Positions 28,951-37,584 of a stretch of 64,000 bases of DNA are shown in pieces. The notes beneath the pieces were generated by a model that did no database searches, was not told where the DNA came from, and saw nothing but the letters and a program-made list of their open reading frames with translations. Where the stretch lies: assembly GCF_028807635.1 (NCBI RefSeq), contig NZ_JARBAX010000002.1, forward strand, positions 1,550,001 to 1,614,000. The letters run 5' to 3'. Both the position numbers and the translations under genes were made by a program. This DNA is from Streptomyces spiramyceticus (GTDB lineage Bacteria; Actinomycetota; Actinomycetes; Streptomycetales; Streptomycetaceae). The first letter of the stretch is position 1. Each line of letters begins with the position of its first letter.

Positions 28951-30525
28951 TCAGGCCGCGGGCATCAGCACGCGGGTGGCTCCTTCCTCCTTGTTGTGCC
29001 GGTCGGCCCAGTTGGCGAGGGCCGTACTGCACGCGTGATCGAGGTGCCGCAGGTCGAGCAGGTCGAGCTCGATGTGCCGGTCCTTCGGCAGTCCTTCGAG
29101 GGTGTCGAGGATCCGGGGCAGCCGGAGGAAAGTCGCGTTGCCGGAGAGGACCACACGCAGGGGGCCGTTCCGGTCAGAGGCTTCATCCACCTGCACTTGG
29201 ACGTGCGACGTCTCCCACGCCGTCTTCGCGACGGCGAGCAGCAGCCCTGCCAGCACGCCCTCGAACATGTTCGTCGCGACAATGGCGACCGCCGTCGCCA
29301 CCAGGATCAACGCCTCCCCGCGATGCTCGCGCCACAGTGGCCCTAGTTCCTTCAGCGGGATGAGCTTCCAGCCGGAGAAGACCAGAATGCCGGCGAGCGA
29401 GGCGACCGGTATGAGGCCGAGCGCAGCGGGCACGAGCGCCGCGAAGAGCAGCAGCCACACGCCGTGCAGCACCCGTGACGCCTTGGTCCGGGCACCCGCT
29501 TGCACATTGGCCGCACTGCGCACGATGACCGCGGTCATCGGCAGCGCCCCGAGGGCCCCGCACAAGGCGTTGCCCGCGCCCTGCGCCATCAGCTCCTTGT
29601 CGTAGTCGGTGCCGGGTCCGCTGTGCAGCCGGTCGACGGCGGCGGCGCTGAACAGACTCTCCGCAGAGGCGATGAGCGTGATGGCGACGACCGTGCCGAT
29701 CGCCCCGACCACTCCGGCATCGGTGATGCTGCCGAGGTCGTCGAGGGAGGGTGGCCGGATCGCGCCCAGCAGTCCCTGTACGTCGACCCGCTTCACGGGC
29801 AGTGCGAACAGCGCCACGACGGAGGTGGTCAGAGCCACGGCAGCCAGCGGTGCGGGGACCAGTCGGACTTTCGGCGGCACGTGTTTCCACAAGGCCATCA
29901 GTACGACGGTGACCGCGCCGAGAGCGAATGCGGTCAGCGCCTCGGGCGAGCGGGCCGTACGGATGAGCAGATCGGGCAGCCCCATCAGGTTGGCCGGGCC
30001 CGAGCCGGGCGCTTTGGCGTCGGCCATGGCGTAGAGCTGACCGGCGATCAGTACGAGGCCGATCCCGGCCAGCATCCCTTCCACCACGGCGATGGAGATG
30101 GCGCGGAACCAGCGGCCCAGCCGCAGCGCGCCCATGACCAGCTGGAGCACGCCCGCGATGAGGACGAAGACGCCCAGGGCCCCGAGTCCGAATTCGGTGA
30201 CCGCTTCGAGCACGAGGACGGTCAGACCTGCGGCGGGTCCGCTGACCTGGAGGCTGCTGCCGGGGAGCAGTCCGGTGACGAGCCCGCCGACGATGCCGGT
30301 GACCAGGCCGAGTTCGGCCGGGACGCCCGAGGCCACGGCCACGCCCACGCACAGCGGCAGGGCGACCAGGAAGACGACGACGGACGCGGTGAGATCGGAT
30401 CGCAGTGTCGAGGCGGAAGGTCGCTCGGTGCGGGGCGGCGCCGCCCTTCGGTGGCGTCCACGGTTCGCGCGTTCGGAGTTCCCGGGTTCGTGGTTCCCGC
30501 GTTCGCGGGTGTCGGCGGCGCTCAC
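28951..30525 (-). CDS. SulP-family anion transporter (probable bicarbonate) with C-terminal STAS domain
   Basis: 524 residues from GTG 30525. A polar, Arg-rich N-terminus precedes SDLTASVVVFLVALPLCVGVAVASGVPAELGLVTGIVGG and LPGSSLQVSGPAAGLTVLVLEAV, the conserved substrate-site region of SulP carriers. Ten or more helices follow, including ASAESLFSAAAVDRLHSGPGTDYDKELMAQGAGN, then a shortened STAS-like end (LRVVLSGNATFLRLPRILDTLEGLPKDRHIELDLLDLRHLDHAC). The start overlaps the carbonic anhydrase stop as GTGA. Linkage to carbonic anhydrase points to bicarbonate rather than sulphate. Confidence 0.9.
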   Translation of the reverse strand: MSAADTRERGNHEPGNSERANRGRHRRAAPPRTERPSASTLRSDLTASVVVFLVALPLCVGVAVASGVPAELGLVTGIVGGLVTGLLPGSSLQVSGPAAGLTVLVLEAVTEFGLGALGVFVLIAGVLQLVMGALRLGRWFRAISIAVVEGMLAGIGLVLIAGQLYAMADAKAPGSGPANLMGLPDLLIRTARSPEALTAFALGAVTVVLMALWKHVPPKVRLVPAPLAAVALTTSVVALFALPVKRVDVQGLLGAIRPPSLDDLGSITDAGVVGAIGTVVAITLIASAESLFSAAAVDRLHSGPGTDYDKELMAQGAGNALCGALGALPMTAVIVRSAANVQAGARTKASRVLHGVWLLLFAALVPAALGLIPVASLAGILVFSGWKLIPLKELGPLWREHRGEALILVATAVAIVATNMFEGVLAGLLLAVAKTAWETSHVQVQVDEASDRNGPLRVVLSGNATFLRLPRILDTLEGLPKDRHIELDLLDLRHLDHACSTALANWADRHNKEEGATRVLMPAA

Positions 30526-31115
30526 AGCGGAAGAAACGCGTCGTCGTGCGCCCGGTGGACGAGCACGGAACCGGTGTGTATCTCGTAGAACCAGCCGTGC
30601 AGGCTCAGTCGTCCTTGCGCGGCCCGGCGGGCGACGCACGGGTAGTCGCGCAACCGCTGGAGCTGGCACAGCACATGGTGCTGGACGGCCTCGGCGATGG
30701 CGGGGCACGAGGGGTCGGTGAAGAGGGGCGGGGGAGACGCACTCTCCAGCCAGCCGCGGACCGCGGGTACGGCGGAGAGGTCTTCGCGGCGCACCATCGC
30801 GCCGACGGCACCGCAATGGGAATGGCCGCAGACGACGATGTCCGCGACGCCGAGCACCTCGACGGCGTACTCGATGGTGGCCGCTTCGCTCGAGTGCCGG
30901 CCGGGGTCGTGTTCGGGGATGATGCTGCCCGCCGTGCGGAGTTCGAAGAGCTCGCCGGGTCGGGCGCCGGTGATGAGGGAGGGGATCACCCGCGAATCGG
31001 AGCAGGTGATGAACAGCGCCTGGGGGGACTGACCGTCCGCGAGGCGGCCGAACTCCTCGGCGCGCGCGGCGGCCCGGTGCCGGAAGGCGCGGGCATTCTT
31101 CATGAGCATGTGCAT
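30522..31115 (-). CDS. Beta-class carbonic anhydrase
   Basis: 197 residues from ATG 31115 with GGAGG nine bases upstream; earlier in-frame ATG codons lack such a site. The zinc set is complete: CSDSR (Cys and the Asp-Arg pair) and HSHCGA (His and Cys). It also shows PGELFELRTAGSIIPEHD and ATIEYAVEVLGVADIVVCG. The enzyme interconverts CO2 and bicarbonate in the cytosol. It is the first gene of a two-gene operon and its stop overlaps the transporter start, so their amounts are probably matched. Confidence 0.93.
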   Translation of the reverse strand: MHMLMKNARAFRHRAAARAEEFGRLADGQSPQALFITCSDSRVIPSLITGARPGELFELRTAGSIIPEHDPGRHSSEAATIEYAVEVLGVADIVVCGHSHCGAVGAMVRREDLSAVPAVRGWLESASPPPLFTDPSCPAIAEAVQHHVLCQLQRLRDYPCVARRAAQGRLSLHGWFYEIHTGSVLVHRAHDDAFLPL

Positions 31116-32213
31116 GGGGGTGTTCCTCCAGCGCGCCCAGGGCGCGAGGTGGGGAGCCGTCATGTCGGATCGCAAGTGGGGGGAGTGGACGGATCGATCA
31201 GAGGTGGAGGACCTGCAGCACGGCACGCCGTGCTGCCGGGCGCTGTCCGGTGGGACCGGGAGCCGATGCCCCGTGCACCGAGGAGGCGGCAGTGCCGCCG
31301 TCACCCGCCGGGGCCGGGGGAAGGCCGATCGCCTGTGGGCGTGGCTTGGCAGGCCGACGAGCTGTTGGGCCGGCCGCCATTGCGAGGGGGCAGCTTCCCC
31401 ACGGGATCCTGATCGTCCCGCAGAGCAGCAGGACCGCGAGCGACAGGCTCCACACAGGGGCAAGTACGCCCGATGCTGCGTTTCGCCGTGCCACGGTCCC
31501 TCCCGACTTGGCCATAGAGGATTGGTCCAACTGGCCAGTAACTCCAGCCTCTTGAGTCACTGTGACACCACGACGACGTAAAAGTCAGTGATTCGTTAAA
31601 CATTCGTGAGCGTCACACCCCTTGACAGTCGTCACATGGCGGAGATGCCGCGGGTCACCCCAGCTGAGGCGCTGATTGCGTCCGGCATCGCCGCAGGCGC
31701 TGAACCGCGACGCTCATCGGGCGGAGGATGCGTGAGGCAGTTCCGGACCCAAGTACCGTGCCATCGAGCCTCCGTCATCCGGTCCGGACGTGCTTCCGCG
31801 AAGCCTTCGCCCGATCCTGCTTCGGTTCGCCAGCACCGCTCCCAGGACAGACCGGGCACTGAAACGCGCAACATTGACGCAAGCCATAGAGGCGTGCTCC
31901 CGGCTGGCATCCGCTCTCCGTCGCAGGTCAAACCACATCGGACCGCAGAATTGATTTTCTTTCAATCGCAAGGGTGGTTCGGCGAAGCGACTGTTGCGAG
32001 CAGTACCGGTGTCGCCTCTACGTTGATCGCGCCCCCTCTGCATTCCGACCTGGCAGCCCATGCCAGTTCGATCACCGCGCGCTGATTCACGGCGTGCGGC
32101 AGATCGCATCGCTGTGCCTATTTATCGCATTCAGTCATGTATGGCCATTTTCCGCTTGCATACAGCCCCCGCCGGAACCGCGGAACGGTCGTGCATGCGG
32201 AGGCCGTCACGCC
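31116..32213. other. 1.1-kb region without a convincing gene
   Basis: This is the divergent space between the carbonic anhydrase and the GlxA-like gene. A minus-strand frame (31198-31515) has one hydrophobic stretch (WSLSLAVLLLCGTIRIPWG) but no ribosome site and no recognisable family. The stretches 31550-31625 and 31930-32170 are distinctly AT-richer than the rest and contain short palindromes (GTCAC-T-GTGAC at 31556-31566, ATTGA/TCAAT near 31952), as expected for promoters of both flanking units. No RNA gene was recognised. Confidence 0.5.
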
Positions 32214-32225
32214 ATGAGGAGTCCC

Positions 32226-34127
32226 ATGTCACGACCACGACTGTCCAGGCTGATTTCGGCGTGCGCCGTCATCTCCGCCCTGACCGCCCCCCTCACCATC
32301 TCCCTCCCGGCCGCTGCCCACGACAGCGGGTTAGGACACAGCGGGTTAGGACACAGCGCGTCAGGAAGTCATTCCGGCTCCCGGGAGAAGGAACCCGACA
32401 CCGGCAAGTTCACGGTGGACAAGGCCGAGGCCGCTGTCCTCGGCCAGGAGCACGCCGAGACGCACGCCCGGGCTCGTATGCGGGCTGAGGACCTCGGCGA
32501 CTACCCGCAGCCCATGCGGACGGGGCGCCTTGAGTCACTCACCAAATCGCAGGCGACGCACAACGCCAAGTTCAGCGCGCGTGAGTACGGGGCTTTCAAG
32601 GAATACTTTCCGTCCCCCGACTTCGGCGTGCATGTGGCCCAACTTCCCACCGGGAAGGTTCTGTTGTTCTCTTTCGAGAGGGTTGAGACCAACCCGACGA
32701 AGGAGACCGCCCCCACCCAAGTCGTCGGCAAGGCGAACGCGGGCCGGGCGTATCTCTGGGACCCTGCCAAGGGCAGCGGCGAAGACGCGTTCAAGAAGGT
32801 CACGCCACCCACCATCAATATGCCGGACGGCAAGAACGAAGCGCGGCCCGCGCCGTTCTTCTGCGCCGGCCACGCCTTTCTGCCCAATGGGATGCTCGGT
32901 GTCTTCGGCGGCAATCTCGGCGGCAACCACGGCTCCGGGGCCAAGCTGTCTCTCGTCTTCGACCCCTGGACCGAATCGTGGTCGCTCAACGAGCAGATGT
33001 CGGTGGGGCGTTGGTATCCCAGCGCCGTCACCGGCCCCGACGGGCGGATTCTCATCATGTCCGGCCAGTCGGAGCTCGGCTGGGGAACGCCCACGCCCAT
33101 CGTGGAGCGTTTCCCGGCGCTGAACCATCCGGTCCCGACGACCAAGACCGACGTTCCCAGGAACGTACCGGTGGACGTCTTCAAGGCGGACGCCCCGTTC
33201 AAGCACGACTATCCGCATCTGTTCTCCCTGCGTGACGGCATGATCTATGGGCTCGGCCGGGATCACGACCAGCAGTGGCTGTTCGATCCCGTCGCGGAGA
33301 CCCGTACCAACCTGGCTGCGCGGCCCGACAAGTTCATGCGCAACTACGGCTCCGCGGTGCCGCTGCCCGCCGGTTTCAAGGGCCCCAACTCCGTTCTGGT
33401 GCTCGGCGGCAACCGGGACGACCCGAACACGTACCAGCTCGCCGGCGGCAAGTGGAAGACGAAGGAGGCACGGGCCTTCGGCCGTACGCAGGACGACACG
33501 CTGATCCTGCCGGACGGCAACCTCCTCACCGTCAACGGTGCTTATGACATCCGCGACTACGGCAACGGTCAGTACAACCCCAACGCCGACCTGAAGTACC
33601 GGCAGACCGAGATGCGCGACGAGGGCGGCGACTGGAAGCTCGGGCCCGCCCAGCGGCTGCCGCGCGGCTACCACTCCAACGCCGTGGTCCTGCCCGACGG
33701 CCGCATCATGGTCACCGGCGACGAGGCCCAGCAGATCGCCAACGACCCCGACATCAGCGACGACATGGACGGCAGCATCGAGATCTACGAGCCTGCCTAC
33801 CTGCACAACGGCGAACGCCCCGACCTCACGGCCGTGCCCCGGCGCACGCTCGGCTACGACTCCCGGTTCAGGGTGCTCACCTCAGCCCCGGAGGACGTCA
33901 AGCGCGCTGTCCTGCTGGCGCCCACGACGGCGACCCACTCCGTGAACTTCAGCCAGCGCCATCTCGAAGTCCGTATCAAGAGCCGCGGCGACGGAGCACT
34001 CGAACTGCAGGCGCCGCCCTCGGCGGAAGCTGCGCCTCCGGGCTACTACATGCTCTTCCTCCTCAACGAGGAAGGTGTGCCCAGCACGGCGAAGTTCGTG
34101 TCGTTCGGTCCGCCCGCCGCCAGGTGA
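32226..34127 (+). CDS. GlxA-like secreted radical copper oxidase (galactose oxidase family)
   Basis: 633 residues from ATG 32226 (GAGGAG just upstream; ATG 32214 is an alternative). A signal peptide (about 1-31) precedes a Kelch beta-propeller and a DUF1929 domain. The copper/radical site can be traced: C213 (PFFCAGHAF) to crosslink with Y264 (GRWYPSAV), stacking candidate W286 (ELGWGTP), Y482-H483 (RGYHSNAV) and H571 (ATHSVNFSQRH). Such enzymes oxidise alcohols or aldehydes and release hydrogen peroxide. Streptomyces GlxA acts in hyphal-tip glycan deposition and morphogenesis. Leu36 and Leu41 are rare TTA codons, implying bldA dependence. It is followed after 39 nt by a DyP peroxidase gene. 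Confidence 0.92.
   Translation: MSRPRLSRLISACAVISALTAPLTISLPAAAHDSGLGHSGLGHSASGSHSGSREKEPDTGKFTVDKAEAAVLGQEHAETHARARMRAEDLGDYPQPMRTGRLESLTKSQATHNAKFSAREYGAFKEYFPSPDFGVHVAQLPTGKVLLFSFERVETNPTKETAPTQVVGKANAGRAYLWDPAKGSGEDAFKKVTPPTINMPDGKNEARPAPFFCAGHAFLPNGMLGVFGGNLGGNHGSGAKLSLVFDPWTESWSLNEQMSVGRWYPSAVTGPDGRILIMSGQSELGWGTPTPIVERFPALNHPVPTTKTDVPRNVPVDVFKADAPFKHDYPHLFSLRDGMIYGLGRDHDQQWLFDPVAETRTNLAARPDKFMRNYGSAVPLPAGFKGPNSVLVLGGNRDDPNTYQLAGGKWKTKEARAFGRTQDDTLILPDGNLLTVNGAYDIRDYGNGQYNPNADLKYRQTEMRDEGGDWKLGPAQRLPRGYHSNAVVLPDGRIMVTGDEAQQIANDPDISDDMDGSIEIYEPAYLHNGERPDLTAVPRRTLGYDSRFRVLTSAPEDVKRAVLLAPTTATHSVNFSQRHLEVRIKSRGDGALELQAPPSAEAAPPGYYMLFLLNEEGVPSTAKFVSFGPPAAR
32323..32352 (+). repeat. 15-base tandem duplication carrying two TTA codons
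   Basis: ACAGCGGGTTAGGAC occurs twice in direct succession with a partial third copy, encoding SGLGH twice just after the signal peptide of the GlxA-like protein. Each full copy contributes one TTA Leu codon. Confidence 0.85.
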
Positions 34128-34166
34128 CGGTCGCCATACCAAGGAACCCGAAGGACAGGAGGCGGA

Positions 34167-35999
34167 ATGACCGATCTGACGCTGCGGGAGAGCACCGAAA
34201 TCCAGGGCGATGTGCTCGCCGGCTTCAAGAAAGACCACGTACAGCTGCTGTTCCTGAAGTTCGACGACGCGATGCGGGCGCGCACCTGGCTGCGGCGCCT
34301 GAAGCCGCGTATCGCCACGACCAGGCAGGTCGCAGCGTTCAACGCCGCCTTCAGCGAGGCGCGCAGAAACACCGGGGGTGACGACCCCAGGGCTCTCACC
34401 GCCGTATGGCGCAGTGTCAGCTTCACTTACGGCGGCATGCGGACGCTGACGGGCAAGGAGCCCTTCCCCGAGACTTCGGACGGCACGACACAGCACGCGT
34501 TCAAGCAGGGCTCCGCCGTGCGGGCGGGAATGCTCGGGGACACCGGGGAAAGCTCCCCGGAGAACTGGCTCTTCGGAGACAGCAACGCGCAGCCCGTCCA
34601 CGCGGTACTCACCATCGCGGCCGACAAGGTCGAGGAGCTGCGGTCTGCCCTCGCCCAGGAGCGGCAGGAAGCCTCCATTCACAAGGTGGTGATCATCTTT
34701 GAGCAGGACGGGGGGACCCTGGCGGGAGACCGGCGGGGCAAGGAGCACTTCGGCTTCAAGGACGGCATCAGCGAGCCGGCCGTGAAGGGGTTCGACCCGC
34801 CCGACCCTGAGCGTCCCGAGTGGAAGAAGGGCAGCCCGGGCACCAGGATCGTCCCTGCCGGCGAATTCGTCATCGGTGAGGAGACGGTCTGCGGCACGCC
34901 CTCCGGTCTTCCGGACTGGGCGAAGAACGGCTCGTTCCACGTCGTGCGCCGGCTCAGCCAGGATGTTCCGGGCTGGTGGGCACAGATCGGGGCGCGGCTG
35001 AAAGAACTCAAGGCCTCGAAGGCCGTGCCCCCGGAGGCCACCACGGAGTGGCTGGCAGCCCGTATGGTCGGGCGCTGGCGTTCAGGCACACCCGTGGCGA
35101 AGTGTCCGCACGCCGACATGTCCTCCGATCCGGAATCGGCGAACGACAACAACATCAGCTTCGCGAACGACCTGGAAGGGGAGATCACCCCGCTGTTCTC
35201 CCACCTCCGCCTGACCAACCCCCGCGACGGCCTTGCCTTGAAGAAGGGCGACACACCCGTCCCCGAGAACGGCAAGCTCGACGCCCGGCGCATCATGCGT
35301 CGCGGCATCCCGTACGGCCTGCCCTTCGACCCTGCGGGAGCGGCCGGCCACGGCCCCGACGCCGCTCGCGGTCTGGTCTTCGTCAGTTACCAGGCCGACC
35401 TGGTCAGTCAGTTCGAGTTCATCCAGAAGGACTGGGTCAACGATACGAACTTCCCGGAGCGCCGCCCCAAGGTCGGTGCGGACCCCATGATCGGCGTGAC
35501 GACCGATGTCACCTTCGTGGGCAAGCAGGTGCGCTTCGAGCAGTTCGTAAGGACCGAAGGAGCCGTGTACGCCTTCACGCCGTCGCTGTCGACCCTGGAC
35601 CGTCTGGCCGACGGCAAACTGTCGGACGACGCCCCGAGGATCAAAGACATTGTCACGGAGAACGGCAACCACGAAGTCTCCGCCGTCTCCACCTTCTGTA
35701 TCGGTGACGTCGTCGATGCGGGCAAGGCGAAGCTGACGCTCCAGGACGACGGCAGGCTCGTCGTCTTCGACGAGAACGAGGACCCTTGCTGGGCCTCGAA
35801 GAACCCCGCCACGAAGGGCGCTCGCGCCGTCTTCCAGGAGGACGGCAACCTCGTGATCTACACGACGGACAACCAGCCGGTGTGGGCCTCGGTGACCCAT
35901 GGCCACCCGGGCGCCAAGCTCGTGGTCCAGGCCGACGGCAACGTGGTGATCTACGACCGGAGTGGCACCCCCATCTGGAACACCAAGACGCAGCACTGA
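34167..35999 (+). CDS. DyP-type haem peroxidase fused to a B-type mannose-binding lectin
   Basis: 610 residues with AGGAGGCGGA before the ATG. The DyP part (1-510) has GFKDG at 196-200 (distal Asp199), SHLRLTNPRDG with H346 as proximal haem ligand, and RRGIPYG at 379-384. Residues 520-610 form three lectin repeats: a degenerate QDDGRLVVF, then QEDGNLVIY and QADGNVVIY, the last two matching the QxDxNxVxY mannose-site motif, each followed by a W-A/N-S/T turn. No Sec or Tat signal is seen. The gene lies 39 nt after the GlxA-like gene, whose peroxide could feed it. DtpA, the known GlxA partner, has a Tat signal and no lectin. Confidence 0.9.
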   Translation: MTDLTLRESTEIQGDVLAGFKKDHVQLLFLKFDDAMRARTWLRRLKPRIATTRQVAAFNAAFSEARRNTGGDDPRALTAVWRSVSFTYGGMRTLTGKEPFPETSDGTTQHAFKQGSAVRAGMLGDTGESSPENWLFGDSNAQPVHAVLTIAADKVEELRSALAQERQEASIHKVVIIFEQDGGTLAGDRRGKEHFGFKDGISEPAVKGFDPPDPERPEWKKGSPGTRIVPAGEFVIGEETVCGTPSGLPDWAKNGSFHVVRRLSQDVPGWWAQIGARLKELKASKAVPPEATTEWLAARMVGRWRSGTPVAKCPHADMSSDPESANDNNISFANDLEGEITPLFSHLRLTNPRDGLALKKGDTPVPENGKLDARRIMRRGIPYGLPFDPAGAAGHGPDAARGLVFVSYQADLVSQFEFIQKDWVNDTNFPERRPKVGADPMIGVTTDVTFVGKQVRFEQFVRTEGAVYAFTPSLSTLDRLADGKLSDDAPRIKDIVTENGNHEVSAVSTFCIGDVVDAGKAKLTLQDDGRLVVFDENEDPCWASKNPATKGARAVFQEDGNLVIYTTDNQPVWASVTHGHPGAKLVVQADGNVVIYDRSGTPIWNTKTQH

Positions 36000-36020
36000 C
36001 ACAGCACTGCCCACCCGAAC

Positions 36021-36054
36021 AGAACAGCCCGCCGGAGGACCGGCGGGCTGTTCT
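36021..36054. terminator. Perfect 15-bp-stem bidirectional terminator
   Basis: AGAACAGCCCGCCGG and its exact complement flank AGGA. A T-containing arm end (GTTCT) follows the GC stem on the plus strand and an equivalent end on the minus strand, between convergent genes. Confidence 0.85.
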
Positions 36055-36192
36055 GCGCCGGCGAAGGGGCGTGCCCGTTCTGGAAGAACAGGTACGGGGC
36101 GACGCCTTCGGCATGTGTTCGGCCTCTTCGGCATCAACTGGCTGTCGACTTCAGCGAGCAGCAGGCCTGATCAAGACCTGTGAGCAGGGGTT

Positions 36193-37584
36193 TCAGCTGA
36201 CGGCGCCGTCGCCATGTGCCAGCGGCCACTCGCGGTGCAGGGCGCCCAGGGGGATGCGGTGCTGGAGGACGGGGGTGCCGAAGATGGACAGTTGGAGCTG
36301 AAGCCATCCCGTCAGATCCACGCCGCCGTAGAGCTTCCAGGCCCCGACGGTGGATGCGGGTGTGGCGACGACGGTGGCTTCCCCTCGTACGTACGGGGCG
36401 ACAACGCCGGTGACGCCGACCGCACCGTACAGCCCGACACTGGCCTCCGCGCCGAGGGCGGCCTTCACCTTGCCGGCCGCGGTCAGCTTCGCCTGCACCG
36501 GGGTGCTGGTGATGTCGGAGGTGCTGACCGGCTTCCAGCCGCCGGCCTTTGTGTAGCTGCCGCCGATCCGGAAGCCGCCCTTGAGGTCCTGCTTGACGTC
36601 GACGGTGACGGCGCCGTCCGCCGCCACCTGGACGTACGCCGTGAGGTCGAGGTTCACCACGACCGGCACCGGCCCGACCTGGATCACGGGATCGGCGTGC
36701 AGTTTGGCGAAGGGGATCCGCACCGGCTTTCCGCCTGCGACGGCTTTGCCCTTCAGCGACCACTGCGAGGACCAGTCACCGGTCAGCCCGAGGAATGCGC
36801 TGTCCGGAGCGATGACGGAGGAACCGTCGTAGGAGAACTCGACCTTGGGGGCCAGCTGCACGTGGCCCGCGACCGCCGCAGCCCCCGACAACGGAGCACC
36901 CTCTGTGACCGGGAGCGGGACCGACGCCCCGACATCGATCCGCAGGCTTCCGAGGGGCACCTTCGCGCCCTCGGGGCCCACATGCACGTTTCCTGCCTTG
37001 GCCCAGGAGACCTTCACTCCCTGGACCAGCGGCTCGACGTCGAAGCTCGCCGGATCGACCGGGACCGTGCCGTTGGCCTTGTCGTCACCGAGCAGCGCGC
37101 CGAGCGTCGCCGCTTCAGTGCGGACCTCGGTGCCCTTCTCGGTCTTGCCGGCCACCTCGGTTACCTTGGCGAGCAGACCGTCGGGGGCCCCGGGCGCGGG
37201 CCCACTGGCGATGACGTCACCGACGGCTGGGGCGTTCTCGTCCGGACCGGTCGCCGAAGTAGCATTCGCCGTTTCAGATATGACCGCCCGTCGACTGTTC
37301 CGATCGTAAGACGCCACCTTCAGTGGCGACTTCTGCGCCTTCCCGTCCCCGGCTATCCGAGCGACGGCAGTCGGCTGTTCGTCGGGGGCCCCTGCCACGG
37401 GGAGTTGCCGCGAGGGGCTGGGGTAGGGACTGGGGTCCGGATGCGGGACGCTGGTGCGATGCGGTGCTTGCGCACCGTCGGCCGCCGGGGGCGGTGCCTG
37501 GGAGCCGGCCGAACAGCTGGTGGAGAGCAGGGAAATGGAGGCCAGAGTCGCTAACAGGGCGTTTCTGGCAAGGCGCTTGCGCAC
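36193..37584 (-). CDS. Lipoprotein of unknown function, Ala/Val-rich beta repeats
   Basis: 463 residues from GTG 37584 with GAGGA upstream. A lipoprotein signal ends in LLSTSC (lipid-modified Cys at about 25) and is followed by a Pro/Ser-rich linker. The rest has no catalytic motif I recognise. It is rich in alternating hydrophobic strands (VVVNLDLTAYVQVAADGAVTVDVKQDLKGGFRIGG, KVKAALGAEASVGLYGAVGVTGVVAPYVRGEA), suggesting a beta-structure exposed outside the membrane. Leu11 is a TTA codon (37552-37554), so translation may depend on bldA as in the neighbouring oxidase gene. Faces the DyP gene tail to tail. Confidence 0.75.
   Translation of the reverse strand: MRKRLARNALLATLASISLLSTSCSAGSQAPPPAADGAQAPHRTSVPHPDPSPYPSPSRQLPVAGAPDEQPTAVARIAGDGKAQKSPLKVASYDRNSRRAVISETANATSATGPDENAPAVGDVIASGPAPGAPDGLLAKVTEVAGKTEKGTEVRTEAATLGALLGDDKANGTVPVDPASFDVEPLVQGVKVSWAKAGNVHVGPEGAKVPLGSLRIDVGASVPLPVTEGAPLSGAAAVAGHVQLAPKVEFSYDGSSVIAPDSAFLGLTGDWSSQWSLKGKAVAGGKPVRIPFAKLHADPVIQVGPVPVVVNLDLTAYVQVAADGAVTVDVKQDLKGGFRIGGSYTKAGGWKPVSTSDITSTPVQAKLTAAGKVKAALGAEASVGLYGAVGVTGVVAPYVRGEATVVATPASTVGAWKLYGGVDLTGWLQLQLSIFGTPVLQHRIPLGALHREWPLAHGDGAVS

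Noticed and set aside
31198..31560. Minus-strand frame with one hydrophobic stretch upstream of the carbonic anhydrase
   Set aside because: No ribosome site, poor codon bias and no recognisable family; treated as intergenic.
32323..32358. Tandem repeats as part of a CRISPR-like array
   Set aside because: The repeats are contiguous coding units without spacers. No spaced repeat array was seen anywhere in the window.
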